DNA of 64,000 nt, taken from positions 156,927,577 to 156,991,576 of the forward strand of contig CP136065.1 in assembly GCA_032622095.1 (NCBI GenBank), given 5' to 3'. The notes under the pieces are model-generated. The model was not told the DNA's origin. It ran no database searches and worked only from the letters and a program-made list of their open reading frames with translations. Source of the DNA: Siphonodentalium dalli. Taxonomy: Eukaryota; Mollusca; Scaphopoda; Gadilida; Siphonodentaliidae. The translations under genes and the position numbers were made by a program. Shown here piece after piece: positions 28,101 through 43,100 of the stretch. Positions within the stretch are counted from its first letter, which is position 1. Every line of letters begins with the position of its first letter.

Positions 28101-31100
28101 TTACAAATCATTCACATTTTAAAAATGCCCCAGTTGTTTTCGTTTTGTCCGACGTCCATAGCAAAATTTCCTAATTTGCTTGGGAGTAAAGGTAGCTGGA
28201 ATTGGGTGCGAAAGCTCTATAGTGGGCCATGGAGATAAATTCCAGTACATCTTATTATTGAATAATCTTGTTAATTTCTTACCATCAAAATCAAAATTTT
28301 TAGCCAATGCTTTGATCTTTTCATCTCTTTTTCGCATGTTCTCTTCATTTGTCTGCAAAAAATCAAAAAATTATCTGCAACAGTGAGACTCGAAAATGAA
28401 AACATTAATTTCTTGTAACCAAATGTAAAGCAATCGAACAAAGCAAGATCACATGTGATGTGTATGTCATGTGAAATTCAAATGGAAGTGTCAATGACAC
28501 TGTAGCTCAAATAGGAGAGGGAATAATGTGGAAACTGTTATGCACTGCAGTCAATGGGAGGATTAAGAACACTGGTAAGGGAAGTATAATAGAAACTTAT
28601 AGTAAGGGATTTAATTGATGATGTAAAAACAATGATCCCAATCATGGCTGTTAAATATCAATGAGATCCAACCATAAATGTAAGCTATAGGATGTGCCAA
28701 AAAAAATAATATGAAATTCAAGATGGAGACTATGATCTTAAACAAAATTAAGAGAAATTTAATAGCTGCAACCAAGAGGTCAAATCCATAATGGAGTTTT
28801 CGATCAATGGGATGAAAAATGCAGGCTGTACAGCATCCAAAGATTTAGTGATGCAAATAGTAAAATATAAGATGGTTGCCAGCAGCCATTTTTTCAATCG
28901 GAAATTGTTCAAATTCAATAGGACCCATCTAGATGTGATCCTAAAGATGCCTGTCAATTTTCAAAACATTTCTCTAATAAATGTGGGTGCAGGATGTCTG
29001 GATGGAATCAAATGAGAAATCCAAGATAGCTGCTGTGGCCATAGTTTTTAAAAGAAATTTGTAGAAAAAAATAAATAGCTCCCATCCAGAGGTCACCCAG
29101 AAGATCAATATGATGTTTGGAAACAATCGGATGAGTGATGTATATTATAATTTACGAGATGCTTAGTGGTCGGATATGGTGTCATGTGAGGCAAAGTGAG
29201 ATCAATATTAGGCAGCGCCGTAGGCCGAGCCTAATATTCATCTCGCTGAGCCTCACATGACACCATATCCCGACTGCTAAGCGTCCCGTAACATATTTAT
29301 TATATCAGTGGACAAAATCCAACATATCCATTTAATAAATAGTCGCTGTAATTTTATTTTAATTTGTAAGTTAAATGTGTTGTCTATGGCCATTAACTTA
29401 TGTAACGTCACAGTGACACATCATGGGCGTTCAACGTCAACGCATTGAGTCAATGGCTAATTGTCAGAAGTGGGACAACTTGTTGAGTTTGATAGTTAAT
29501 TTATTAGTCTTTAGAATTCCTCAAATATATCGCATGCAGGATTTGATACATGGTACTATGTCTTTAAATTCGCAGAAAATGATTTCCGACAGATACCACC
29601 TTTCTTGGCGCAAAAATACACCAAAAATATCCCCGAGGCGACTGGAGGCGACAGAGTTTTCTGAGAAACAAGATGGTGGATAAGCACCTAAAATAAATTT
29701 CATATGGGGCCACTGACCTAATATGGGTTCATATGCCATCACTATTTATCAACGGTGATTGGCTAATCGCAAGAGCTGACAAAATAAATGTATGTATCCA
29801 TGTTCACCATTAAATTTCAGTTTTGACAATTAAAGCATAGCATAGCATGTGGCCTGTAGGGTGTGCCAAATGGTATTCTAGATAGAAGACGTATGCCAAC
29901 CCATGGCAATAGCTCAAATTTTGCTTTGTCAAATTGAGCTAAAAACACAATGATGGCATTATAAACTGTCAATTCATAGCATAAGTGCAATGACATGAAG
30001 AGCACAATGGGGTGAAAGGGGGCCACAAATGTTATACTATCACGAGTGCCACAAATTATTGACCAGTAGCTGACAGATGTACAGTTCTGTATTTATTACA
30101 CGGCTGATGAAGATCCCATGTGTTATGTTTGTTTGTTTTCATAATTTTATTATGTTTTCATTCTGGCATATTTGGCATATTTTGAAGTGCCAGTTAATTA
30201 TTTAGTTCCAGCCGTTTATGTCACCCTTCAAAAATATAATCAAATACAGCTTAATGTTATGGAATGGACCATGTTGTAGGATCAAATGGGATGTTTACAA
30301 TGGCATTTGTGTAATGAGAACAAGTCCGTAAATGGGCAAGGAGTTCAAATCTGAAGTTTATTAAATTTTTTCTTTTTAAATCAAAATGTCTAATTGAAGG
30401 AAATTTGCGCGAAGAGCACAAAAGGACTGCTGCAATGTCAAAGATCTAACAAAGGGGATGCAGCTTTGTGCACGGCCAGGTACCCCCCTCCAATGCTGAA
30501 TAAGTTTCAGCTAGTTTTAATATAAATGCATAGAATTTAAATTTGCACATGGATAATGTCACATGGTATTTATGTGCACACACTGCCTATCTTCAGTAAC
30601 CAATTAAGGCCCTGCACATGTTCTTTCCAACAACAGTAAAACCTCTAAAAACTGAACACTCTTCGGACCGGCCCTTCTGTTTGGTTTAGAGAAGTATTTG
30701 GCTCATAGAAAATCGCACTACGATCGGAATGTAATGACATCGTTACTATGAGTTTTCGAAGTACAACCGATCATTGTTGCTTAGTTTTACTTTATTCAAT
30801 AAAGTACCAAATAAAATATAAATAACAAAGGTAACACATGGCTAAAATAAAATGCACCTAAATTATACCTGCATGTGTTTACTAATTAATCAACTCTTCC
30901 CTAAATGAGCCCTTAATAGTGTACATTGAAAACTGGAGGCAGGAAAATTACCTAAGTGATGTCCATTGACAACGTAATGGGAATGTCTGTTGGTGCCTGC
31001 AAGTAAACAATTGGATTAACTGCTATCTTTGCATTGATCATTGTGCCCATAATTATGTCACAAAAGATCTCCATTAGTCCTAAAAGTTGGTCACTAGTGT

Positions 31101-34100
31101 CAGCCCAACTCATGGCAAAGTGTGATAAAAGGTTCACACCAACTGCGCAACTTTGGAATTAACGCCACATTGTGTTGATCGGTACTGTAGATACAATACG
31201 GAAATCAAGCAGAGTGTGACATGTCCTCGTGACGTAACACTGCATAGTTACTGCTAGTGATAAGATAAACTGAGCGGCGATTCCTTTGAGGCTGTACTGG
31301 CTAAGTGAAGAGTGAATACAGTACTGATGAATAGAGTTTAATGTCACTTTTAATAGTGGTTGCTAATTATCAAATAAAATCACTTGAGTTTGAATTCAGC
31401 TGCTAATTAGTGAACAATGGGAATGTTGTCAAAACATTGAGATAAACAATGTGTCTGAGCCGGTTATTTTGCATATTAAATCATAAAGTATTATACTTAA
31501 TTCGAAATGCAGTTTTCTTATTTATTGTTATTAGGCTGTCCATCATTGGTTCAGTCACATGGTTTGTATTGTCACCAAAACAGTTTTAATTCACCCGACA
31601 TCTAAACTTATAAAAGATCCCTAGTATATACCAGCAAGAGCTCAGCATCAAGTATGTCAATCTACCGCATGTGCATTCGTTCAGTTGGTATCGCTTTCCG
31701 CGTTCGGATTTCGGAGGTAAAAATTAATGTATTCGTTCACATGTGGACTGTGGACTAGAAAAGCCATCCGATGTTCGGATTACAGAGGTTTCGGATTACA
31801 GAGGTAATCATTAATGACAATGCACATGGGTAAATTCGGGACGAACAATTCGTTCGGAATGGAGAGGGATTCAGATTGTAGAGGGTCTGGTTTGGAGGGG
31901 TTTCACTGTATTAACAAAAGTTACAATAGTAAACAAAACAAAACCACTGACCTCCCTTTCTTGATCCAGCTTGCCTATTTCCATGAGCAGAGTGGACTTC
32001 TGTTTCCCGATTTTGTCATGTTCCCCAGATATCTTTGAGTGCTTCAACTCGACCTAGAAGTTAAAACCAATACTAAGGTTGACTGGAAATTTAGGGCGAC
32101 ACAACAAATTAATCAACAACTGAAACATCAAAAGCCGTTTATCCACTTTTAGGTAGATTAGTTGTATAATATACAATTTCTGATGCACTTGATAAATAAG
32201 CCATCAGAGCTGCCATTTTGTGTCCAATGAACACTTCACAGGTTTTGCAATCTTGGGTTGGAACCTTCCCCAACAGCACATTTAACCCATTCTTTAATAA
32301 ATACTCATTGACAAGTAGTTATCCCTCAGGAAATGTTCAGATAATGAGTTCAATATATGACAATAGTTCAATAAGTTATTTGTTGAACTTATTATCTAAA
32401 CATTTCCCACCAATGAATGGGACTCTTTCTGCACTTTTCTTATCTGTTATCTGCATATTTTTCCTGAAATCCCCACCAGATGAATAATTGACCATTCCAA
32501 AGTATAATTTAGTAGGAGAATCATGTACTCGTTCATCAATATGGAGTCTCATTCAAACCAATCTGTGGGCAACATTGCTGAATGGATTTGACCATAATTT
32601 TTTTTTATTTTTAAAGTTATGTGAAAGACTACAGTAGGGTGATCAAATATAAATTGAGAATAATCTTGCTCAAAGTAGTTATTTTTTACCAATAAATTTA
32701 TCCAAATTGACAGCACACACCGTCACTCTTATATATTAATTAAATGCAATGACGCTTGATGGTGAAATCATTTGTCTCAGTGTATCGCCGATAGTTGCGC
32801 CCCGAATCGAGATGTAAATATTTACAATTGAGCATAGTTCAGACGATGTTTTCTATGGAGTGGTATGGTCGATTTCTTTGACATTTTCGTCAGTGTTAGC
32901 AGAATGCTACATTCTCCCAGTCGGCATATCGCCTGAGTACTAACTTATCGATTTCATGCACCTGAACAAGTCCATAGCATGCCTTTAAATATACTTCAAG
33001 ATGGCAAGTTCTTATTTACAGAGGACAAACTCAGGATGGAGCAGAAAAAGTGTAATAAACAAATTCAACCAATTTATAGTATAATCGCTATTTTGTTATC
33101 AAAAGTTTGTGTCCTGCGAAAAACACTCACATTGTCTATCATGTATGGATTTGAAGATACAGTAATTAATACTTATGTTTTCTTTTATTTTAACCATTTT
33201 ATAATCAGGACATTGGTGTGTTTTGTCAAATTTCCAGTTTCACGAGCACCATATTCTTTATTTCTAATGACTTTAAGATACTATAAGGAGATTGTAGGAT
33301 CAGAAACACTGAGAACTCATTTAACATCCAAACTTATAAGTTGAAAATCCCCTATGAATAAAACAATGGGAATCAAAATAACTAATCATCGGCATGTACC
33401 GGTATTCAATAATCAAAAGATAAAATGACTATAGCATTCTATATTAATTTGAATAATTTACTGGAAAACACATTTGCTGAAAACTCAAAAGATGAGAAAA
33501 CGATGCAACTATCATAGAGGAACTGATGTCCTTTGTCTCTCATATATTTGAAATGTCATCCCATGAGGGCAATTCTCTATCATATAAAAATGATGTTTAT
33601 AAATTTGTAACAATGTTTCGCATTTGATTAGAATACCATAACCACTTTTGCAGACAGTAGACTCCAACTCATAGCTGCTGCATTGCATGATATCCAAGGC
33701 TTTAATCAATATCCAAATCATAGCTGAATGAATCAAATTAATGAACAAACCTGTCGAAGTTTGGCTCTCTTCTCTCGCACTTTGCCCTCAAATTCATCAA
33801 GAATCACCTTTAGCTCATCTTTGGTACCTAAGGAAGAAAACCTACTACTTCTTGACTATGTCAGTAATGATGCATATTACAGAAGCTAATAGCAAGTATT
33901 TCCCAGCATTGCAGGGGGGGGGGATTTTTTTTCCAGGCACGTATGCCGGGGTGGGTGGGTGTTTGGTTCATGGGATCAACAAACAATATTTTCCGCAACT
34001 ATAAAAAAATTTCCTGCAAGTTTTTTTGACTGTTTTTGCAATGAGTTTGGCTTAAAATACCTTAGAATGTCAATATTAACATAAATGAAAAATTTCATGA

Positions 34101-37100
34101 TGATCAGACAAACAGTATAGCCTGTAGCCCATGCTAATGGAAAAGAATTTTGAAATCCAAGATGGCCACTGGCAGCCATGTTTTTTTGGCCAAATGACCC
34201 CAAAATGACTCGTTCCTATTTACATGTCAATGTTAACATCCATGTCCAATAGAATGGATAGAAATTCACATACAGCTGTTTACAGTGGGTGTCCAAAAAT
34301 GGTCGGGGAAAAAACTGCCGAAAACGGAAAAAAATTTGGAAGCGAGGGTGGGTGGGTCCTAGCTAAGGGGGGGGGGGGTCCGAAAAAAAATTCTGGCACG
34401 TATGCTGATTTTTTCCTTTCAACCCTTAGGGTTGAAAGGAAAAAATCAGCATACGTGCCAGAAACTTTTTTCCGACCCCCCCCCCCCCCCAAGCATCGAG
34501 TTATTTTTCCCCCAAATTAGACAGATGGAAGATTAGTCAGTGAAACAGCTCCCCCCCCCCCCCCCCACAAATTTTGTGGAATTTATGCCTTCTCCCAATT
34601 ATTTAACACCTGAAAAGACCCATGAAATGCCTGACAAATCTAATAACTATGAATAACATTTACCTTGGAATTCATTTTCAATACTTCCTTTCAACTCTGC
34701 TATACTTCGGTCAACCTGCTTCTTCTCACTTGAAATTTTCTCTGAAAAATCAATAATGAATTTGAGAGGGAGTTCATATAGGATCTTCAAGCATTATGCT
34801 ATTCCCAGGAATTGCTTACTTTTGTTAACAATCCTGAGATAAAATAATTTAAAGATAGCTTATTTTTCAACACAATTCAAGAGATTTTACAAATGTTATT
34901 TATATATATATGCAAGTATAGTAAATTAATAACACCCTGTCCATTTGCATATAGTTATGTACAGTAATGCTCTAAAAAATTGACTCCTTAACCACAGAAG
35001 AATTATGGGTAACTTTTCAGGATTTAGTCGGAAATATGGCTTGTTGCCATTCATCGGAAAGCTCTCAAACCTATATTCAAACTTGGGCTGTAGTTGTAGC
35101 TGGGAAATGCACATACCAGCTTTGGTTCAGATCAAATAATCAAAATGAGTTATCAGTCGGAAACCGAAATGTTATGAAATCGTTCAAATAAAAGTGGCTT
35201 CATTGGGGGCATCAGCTTTTCTGAAAAAAATAACAAGGACCCTAAATCCGAAGCAACCAGACAAAAATGGGTGGATCGTACCCATATTCGAACTTGATCT
35301 GTATTTCGAGCTGATAAACTCATATACCAAATTTGATTCAGATATGATCACACAAACTAAAGTTATCATCCGGAAACCCGAAATTGACAGGATTCTAAGT
35401 CGTAAAAGGACAATAACTCTCCCAAAAAAGGGCAGAGCAAACCCATATTCGAACCTGACCTGTATTTTGGGCTGATAAACTATCATACTAAATTTGATTC
35501 AGATATGATCACACAAACTAAAGTTATCATCCGGAAACCAGAAATTGACAGGATTCTAAGTCGAAAAAGGGCCATAACTCTAGCAAAAATGGGCGGATTG
35601 TACCCATATTCGAACTTGATCTGTATATAGGGCTGATAAACTCACATACTAAATTTGGTTCAGATATGATCACACAAACTGAAATTATCATCTGGAAACC
35701 AGAAAATTACAAGATTCTAAGTAAAAACGAGAGGCCGATCACGAGAGGCAGATGTTAACCCATCCCTTGGCGATAGTAAATTACTATGATCGGAATCATA
35801 AATGAGAGTTTTGATGTTGAATTAGAGTATACTGTTATGTACTATTATAGACAAATGTACATAACACAAATTATTGGAATTTATGAGTCACTCGCATGTA
35901 TATAAGAGAATGCACTGGTACAGGATCTGTAATGCTGCACCACCACAGCCTTGGGTTAAATGTGAAAAAGGTGACCTGGACATGGAATATTTGGGTTAAG
36001 AGAGTCAAATTTAAGTTTACAAGGATAGTGTATCAAATTCTACCAACACCCATCAAGATAAAGACACCTCACTGCTGACCCATTAATATCAATTATATAG
36101 CAGAGCTGTCAACAAATCAGACATTGTTTATATTGATGCTGGCATCTCTGTTAAACCAATAACATTTATAATGACCTCAGGCCATCTGTCGATTGATATA
36201 CTCAGTGATATACATAGCTTTCTTTATTTGCACATTGGCATAAAAGACGTCAGAAAATAAAATCGCCTTATCAATAGCTAAGTAGTCCAAAGGCATGGGA
36301 TGGAATTGTTGAATTGGATTTAAAGTCGCTCCAAACAAATTTACCAATACATAACACAAGATTATGGACCGATTTAAACCAAATTTGGTGTGGTAACTCG
36401 GGGTACCCTTGGCAGAGTTATAATGGTGTTAGTTTTTCAAATTTTGTTAACTTAAATTATTTATTTTTTTAATTATTCAAACAAAAAATATTTTATTATA
36501 TTTTTTTATTTATTTATTAATTCAAATCATTTTTTGTTTGTTAAATTGAGCGAGGAATTCAATCTAAAAAAAAAAAATTGTTTTGTTTTGTTTTTTTGAG
36601 TGAATATATTTTTTCGAAAAAGGGCCATAACTCAGTTAAATATATTCGGATCAATCCCATAATCGAACTCGATCTGTCTTTTATGCTGAGAAATTCATAA
36701 ACAAAATTTGGTTCCGATCAGATAGAAAATGTTCGAGTTATCGCACCATGCGTAAAGTGTCTACAGACAGACAGACAGACGGACGGACGGACTAACGAGT
36801 GGTCAATCCGGTCAATACGACAATATGTTTACCATACTATGGTATGGGTAAACATAAAAAGGGCCATAACTCTAGCAAAAATGGGCAGAGCAAACCCATA
36901 TTCGAACTTGACCTGTATTTTATAGTCTGATAAACTCCCCTATGAAATTTGCTTTTGATCTAATAACCGAAACTAAAGTTATCATCAGGAAACCATTTCC
37001 GGACGCACGCATGGACGGACACCGGCTATTTTAATAGTCCCCCCGAAAAAAAATAATTTGGGGAACAAAAAGGGCTGTACCTCATGTAAAAATAATTGGA

Positions 37101-40100
37101 CGGAACCCATATTCGAACTTGGCCTGTACCTTTAGCTGGAAAATAACCATACAACTTTGGTTCAGATCAAATAATCCAAACTGGAGTTATCAGTCAGAAA
37201 GCAAAAATGTTAACAGACGGTAAAATTCTAAGTTGAAAAAGAGCCCTAATTCATGTAGATATAATTGGACGAAACCTATATTCGAACTTGGCCTGTATCT
37301 TTAGCTGGGAAATACACATACCAACTTTGGTTGAGATCAAATAATCCAAACTGGAGTTATCGATCAGAAACCAAAAATGTTAATGATTGGACAGATAGAC
37401 GGACGGCAGACACATGGACAGACTGATTACTGATTTCTCAAAAGGGCGTATAAAAACTCAATGTATTAGGCCAACCAAAATTAATTGTTTCTCAGGCAAT
37501 TTTTACTTCAGATCAGCGAGGGAGGTAGGATTGATTTTTTACTCCCAATCGCAGTACTACAATCATGCATAAGGAGCCTAAATTGAAATATTAGAGATAT
37601 ATAATGTAAAGGCTAACTCCCCGCTGAGTATTTTGTTGGCCATTTGGCCCAGTATCAGACCATCTATCAGGGAATCCACTGATCATGTTCTTAATTTTTT
37701 ATTTTTGTACGAAATATTGACAGAAAGCAACATGTTTTCCTCACCGATATTCTGAATGTTCATATGCATTAATTAATGTTGTTGGAAGCGAGGCCCATTA
37801 AGTTTAAAACTGTTACCTCAATCCCATGCATTAACTTAGGTGCAAATAGATGTCTACATAAACGAATGGATGTAATGTAATCCAAATGCAAATGCTACAT
37901 GTCTGGTGTGTCAAGAAATCAGGAAACAGGTGGCCATTTGTTATTCAAAAACATGTGCGAAATAGTTTGTTATGAGAAGGGAAGGTCCTCAGGAATTTCA
38001 TATGGAGCTCTGAACACATGCACAATGTACAGTAATGCCCTAAATAATCGACTCCTTAGCCACAGCAGAATTATGGTTAATTTTTCAGGATTTAGTCAGA
38101 AATATGGCTTGTTGCCATTCATCGGAAAGCTCTCTGTATTTCCGACTAAATCCTGAAAAATTACCCATAATTCTGCCTTGGTTGAGGAGTCGATTATTTA
38201 GGGCATTACTGTATGGGGATTTTATTTAGCATAGAAGAAGCCCAATATGTCACATGGTGCAACATAGCATGCCATTAGTTGAGATAATCTTTGGATATAA
38301 TTCTGCATTATACCTATGTTTGTTTTCAAGCGGAAGATGTCTGAAGCCTTCTTCTCTATTTCATGCAATCTGTCCTACAATGGAAAAACATACGTTGAAA
38401 ACAGGATTGTAATTCAAGTTGAACCAAGCCTGATTATAGTGTGTGTCATTTGCAGAATGAGGTCCCCAAAGGGTGAATATAGTGACACTATCGCACAAAG
38501 GGAGCCTAGCATATATAAGGGAATGCACAGGCTTACAATATCAAGGTAAATATTGTCAGGCCAATGTATTCTCTTATATATATGAGGCTCCCTATGGGAG
38601 ACTCGCATATAAGAGAGTGCATTGGTATAGGGTTTTCACAAAATTTCAGAAAGCTCCAGTCATGGAATATTTGTTACATTTGAGGACCCATCTCCAAAAT
38701 ACTGTTAGAATATTTATATACATTTTTTTATACTAGAAATAGCTGAAATGTTTTAGAGGGAAAATAATAAATTATCTGATATATAACACAAAATACAAGA
38801 AAAATTCTGAAGCAATTTTTCAGTGTTTGAAAATTGTTTTCATATGCATTGGCATCCAGAAATTAGTCAGACATAGTGGTGGAGTAAATTCTGTTAAAGT
38901 GTTGTTGTTGTTGTTGTTGAATTCTTGGGTTTGGAAACATGAAAGCATATTTAACAAAATGAAAACAAAAGTATATCCATCAGTGATTTTTCAAAGATCG
39001 CGGGTATGGATTTTGGAGAAATTGTCACGTGACTTCTGGTTAGCAACTGTGTGGAGATTACCAAAGCGCGGAATCGGGAATGGACCATAGAGATGAAAAT
39101 TTAATTAGCTACTTCACAACTTACGAAGAATTCCTAAGTGATTTAGGCCTATAAGTTTCATTTAGACCGATTTCGTTGGTTAGCTTAATGAAAACCAGTG
39201 AAGACGTCATGACAAGGTTTCTGACATCATTTTGGATTTTGGGCCAGAATCCAGACAAGATTGCAAAATCCACGACAAGTCTTGTCTTGTCGTCTCCGTC
39301 GGGACCACTGCCTGATGTTACATACAATATTCTTAGCGTTATGTCGCCGATAAAAGGAAAATTTGAGGCACAGCATTTGTGGTTGCTCCACTTCGTGTCA
39401 TTCATATTACCTGAATTGGTTGTAGTTTCTCTTTGATTTTCTCCATAGTTTCTTTTGAGCTGGCATATTTAGCCTCGATTTCATTGAGATCCCCTTCAAG
39501 CTGCAACAAGTAAAATAGACGAAACAGTTAAACGGTTACCAAAATATTTCTATACTTAAAGATGCATTATCCGAATTAACGCTCCTAAATTACTATTTCT
39601 TTGGCTTCGGAGGTAAAAAATATTTAATTCGAATCGAGAAACCCACCCATAAAACCTCAGAGTGATCAGATATCGATTTTTAAAGTTTGTTATTTCTTGA
39701 GATGTGCAATTGTTTGTGACCCAGAAAAACGTGGTCAAATGGATGGTCTCAGACAAAATTGCGGATTAAAATGGGCTAAAATAAAGTGGTAATACGGCCA
39801 AAACAAATTATACTTAACTGATAATACGGCCATATTTTGTTGAACGAAATGTTGATAAATAGCATGCTCTGAGAAATTTGATACCATAGTTGACAGTGGT
39901 TAGCATTATTTTGTTGCAATAAATCGATTCTGATAACTAAAGCTTATTTTGAAGAAATGTTGTTGTATCTTGATGATATGGGGACTGCCTGATCGGATTG
40001 AGTACCTTTAAATGTAAACTTTGACAGTAACAAGAAAACATCTCTACCTTTATAGTTTGTTTAAATGTATGGAAGGTATTTGCGATGTGTACAACAGAAA

Positions 40101-43100
40101 AATTTTAGAAAAATATTTCTATGTTTGCCAAAGCATTATTAACAAGAAGAACATCGAAAAATAGAAGGAATATTTCTTATTTTCATTATCAATAGTCCTC
40201 CAGTAACAAGATTCCGTGTATTGAAAGCATTGTTGGTAAATACGAGCTATAAAAGTAAGGTATGTTATCCTATACAACAAAGAACAATAACTCTAAAATA
40301 CAGATAATGCTGATTTTGGTAAGTTGCGGTGTGTTGCTTATTTCCTCATTAAATTATTTGCACCAGGATGGCAGCTCTCAACTTGCCTTAAATTATTTAC
40401 TTGGTATTGACAACAGAAAACATTAGTTGTCACACTTTGCACAAATGTTGTGGCAATCATCGAAATGACATCTCGAGAAGCAGACATGTTGTTAGGTTAT
40501 ATGCTGGTGTGGTTATCATTCGCACAAGTTCGTTATTTGTTACTTGATCTCGAATTATCAACTACTTTCTGTTCACATTTCAAACACCTTCAGGGCCTTT
40601 AAGCATGGGATTATTTCCACAATATTTCTATACTCAAGTGTCAAGTTTGACAATAAAAAGAATATATTTCAACCTAACATTTAAAGTTTACTTAAAGGGT
40701 GGAAGATGAAACCAGATACAGTGGTGTGCTACATCTATTGAAATCTGAGTCGTCAATTTTGTTTGAAGTCACTTGGTTTTTTGTTAATTAAAAATAAACT
40801 AAATTGGTTTGTCAGATCTGCGAATATTTAGGTTATCTGTTTATTTTCTCCAGTTAAACACAGCCATAATTTAATCACATTTAAAGACATATTATGGACA
40901 TGTTCGGGTGCATGAAACTGATAAGTTAGTACTCAGGCGCTGTGCCAACTGGGGGAATGTAGAATTCTACTAGCATCGCTGAAAATCTCAAAGAAATCGA
41001 CCACACCACTCCATAGAAAACATCGCCTGAAAAACGCGCAATTGTAAATATTTACATCTCAATTCGGGACGCAACAAACGGCGATAAACCAGCGCAAATG
41101 ATTTCATCATCGAGAGTCATTGAATTTAATTGATATACAAGAATGACATGTGTGATGTAAATTTGGATTTATATTCGTAAAAATAACTACTTTGAGCAAG
41201 ATTATTCTATTTTCTATTTAATTACCCAACCGGAGTGTTTCACATCACTTTAAACACCACAAGCAAGGAATTTAAACAAAAGAAAGATGAGGAAATCATG
41301 AACAATTTCCTACAGTTAATTTGATGTATGTTGAAAATAATTAACATTTCACAGAAATACTCCACATCAAAGATTATAGCTATTGAAAATTATTATGCTT
41401 ATCTGAACATACATCAGATATGTAATGAATGTGACAAACAAAAAAAGTCCAAATAACCCTAGATCAACTGTTTTAGGAGTGAAATAGAATAGCTAACCTG
41501 AACAGCTTTATCTTTATGATCCTTCAGGTATCTGACATCTGTCTTGTAAAGCTTTATCTGTGTATCCTATATGTAAAATTTCATCATATTATAAATATTA
41601 AAGATATTATGATTATGAAGACCATATTTTGACTAAAGTTTTGAACTGCCATGGTTCACTCTGTCATAGGCCAGATTGGCCAAGTCAAATTTTTTTTTTT
41701 TAAATGGCCAAAATCGGAAATCTAATTCACAAACACAAATTGATTTTGTAACAGGTGCGACATGACAATCAAATTTATGGTATGATCATCTGCTAATTGA
41801 TTAGGGGAGACAGCTTAATGGGTAACAAAAGGCACTAATGGAAGTGCACTATCAAACAATGGGCCACCAAACAGCACCATATGCAATAAAACAGTAATGA
41901 TGATTAACACTAATGAATCCTTTGTCTGTCATAATGCTGAATGGTAGGTAGTGGTATACTGTCAAGTAACAATGGTGGGATTAAAGAAGTCTAGACATGG
42001 TATTTGAAGGTACAGACATAATTATACAGAATGTTGGATGTTAAATAAAACGGAAATATTCATTAATTATGAGACCACAAAATGAGGATTTAATTTGGCC
42101 AAAGTGATCACTGATTCTAGCAGAAACATATATCTACATACGTGTCAAAATTCTTCATTTCAGATAAAATATCCCCCAAAGGAGCTTATCAGATATATAT
42201 TTATATACATTCTAAGACTTTAGCATACCTGGAAGACTCAGAACTACTTGCTTATATGATATATAAATACCTTATACATTTTAACATATTCGTGTCTCAT
42301 GACTACTTACTTGTTCTAACTTAGTTTTCCTTATACATTCTAAAGCTTTAACATACCTCGCAGACTGATGACTACGTACTTGCTCTAACTTAGTTTTCCT
42401 TATACATTCTAAAGCTTTAACATATCTCGCAGATTGATGACTACTTGTTCTAACTTAGTTTTCCTTATACATTCTAAAACTTTAACATACATCGCAGGCT
42501 GATGACTACTTACTTGTTCTAACTTAGTTTTCCTTATACATTCTAAAGCTTTAACATACCACGCAGACTGATGACTACTTACTTGTTCTAACTTTATATA
42601 TAATAGTTTTCCTTATACATTCTAAAGCTTTAACATACCTCGCAGACTGATGACTACTTACTTGTTCTAACTTAGTTCTCCTTATACATTCTAAAACTAT
42701 AACATACCTCGCAGAATGATGACTACTTACTTGTTCTAACTTAGTTTTCCTTATACATTCTGAAGCTTTAACATACCTCGCAGACTGATGACTACTTACT
42801 TGTTCTAACTTAGTTTTCCTTATACATTCTGAAGCTTTAACATACCTAACAGACAGACTGATGACTACTTACTTGTTCTAGTTTAGATTTCCGTATACAC
42901 TCTAAAGCTTTAACATATCTGGTAGAAGCAAAGATTGCATCAAACTTCTCCTTGAGTGTCTTCCCTTCACTCAAAGGCCTGAAAGAAAAATTTAGAATAA
43001 AAACATGATTATAATATGATGATAAACAATTGGCATATGCATGATATCACCCTAATAATGATTGTTAAGCTTAAAAATCGGAGGAGTAAGGATTGGGGCA

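Noticed and set aside
32979-33344. 121-codon plus-strand open frame in RAD50 intron 11
   Set aside because: AT-rich and hydrophobic by composition, with no motifs and no splice context; likely chance.
34224-34520. Overlapping open frames on both strands with identical [20 protein letters not shown] peptide
   Set aside because: The same peptide on both strands is the signature of a palindrome, not of genes.
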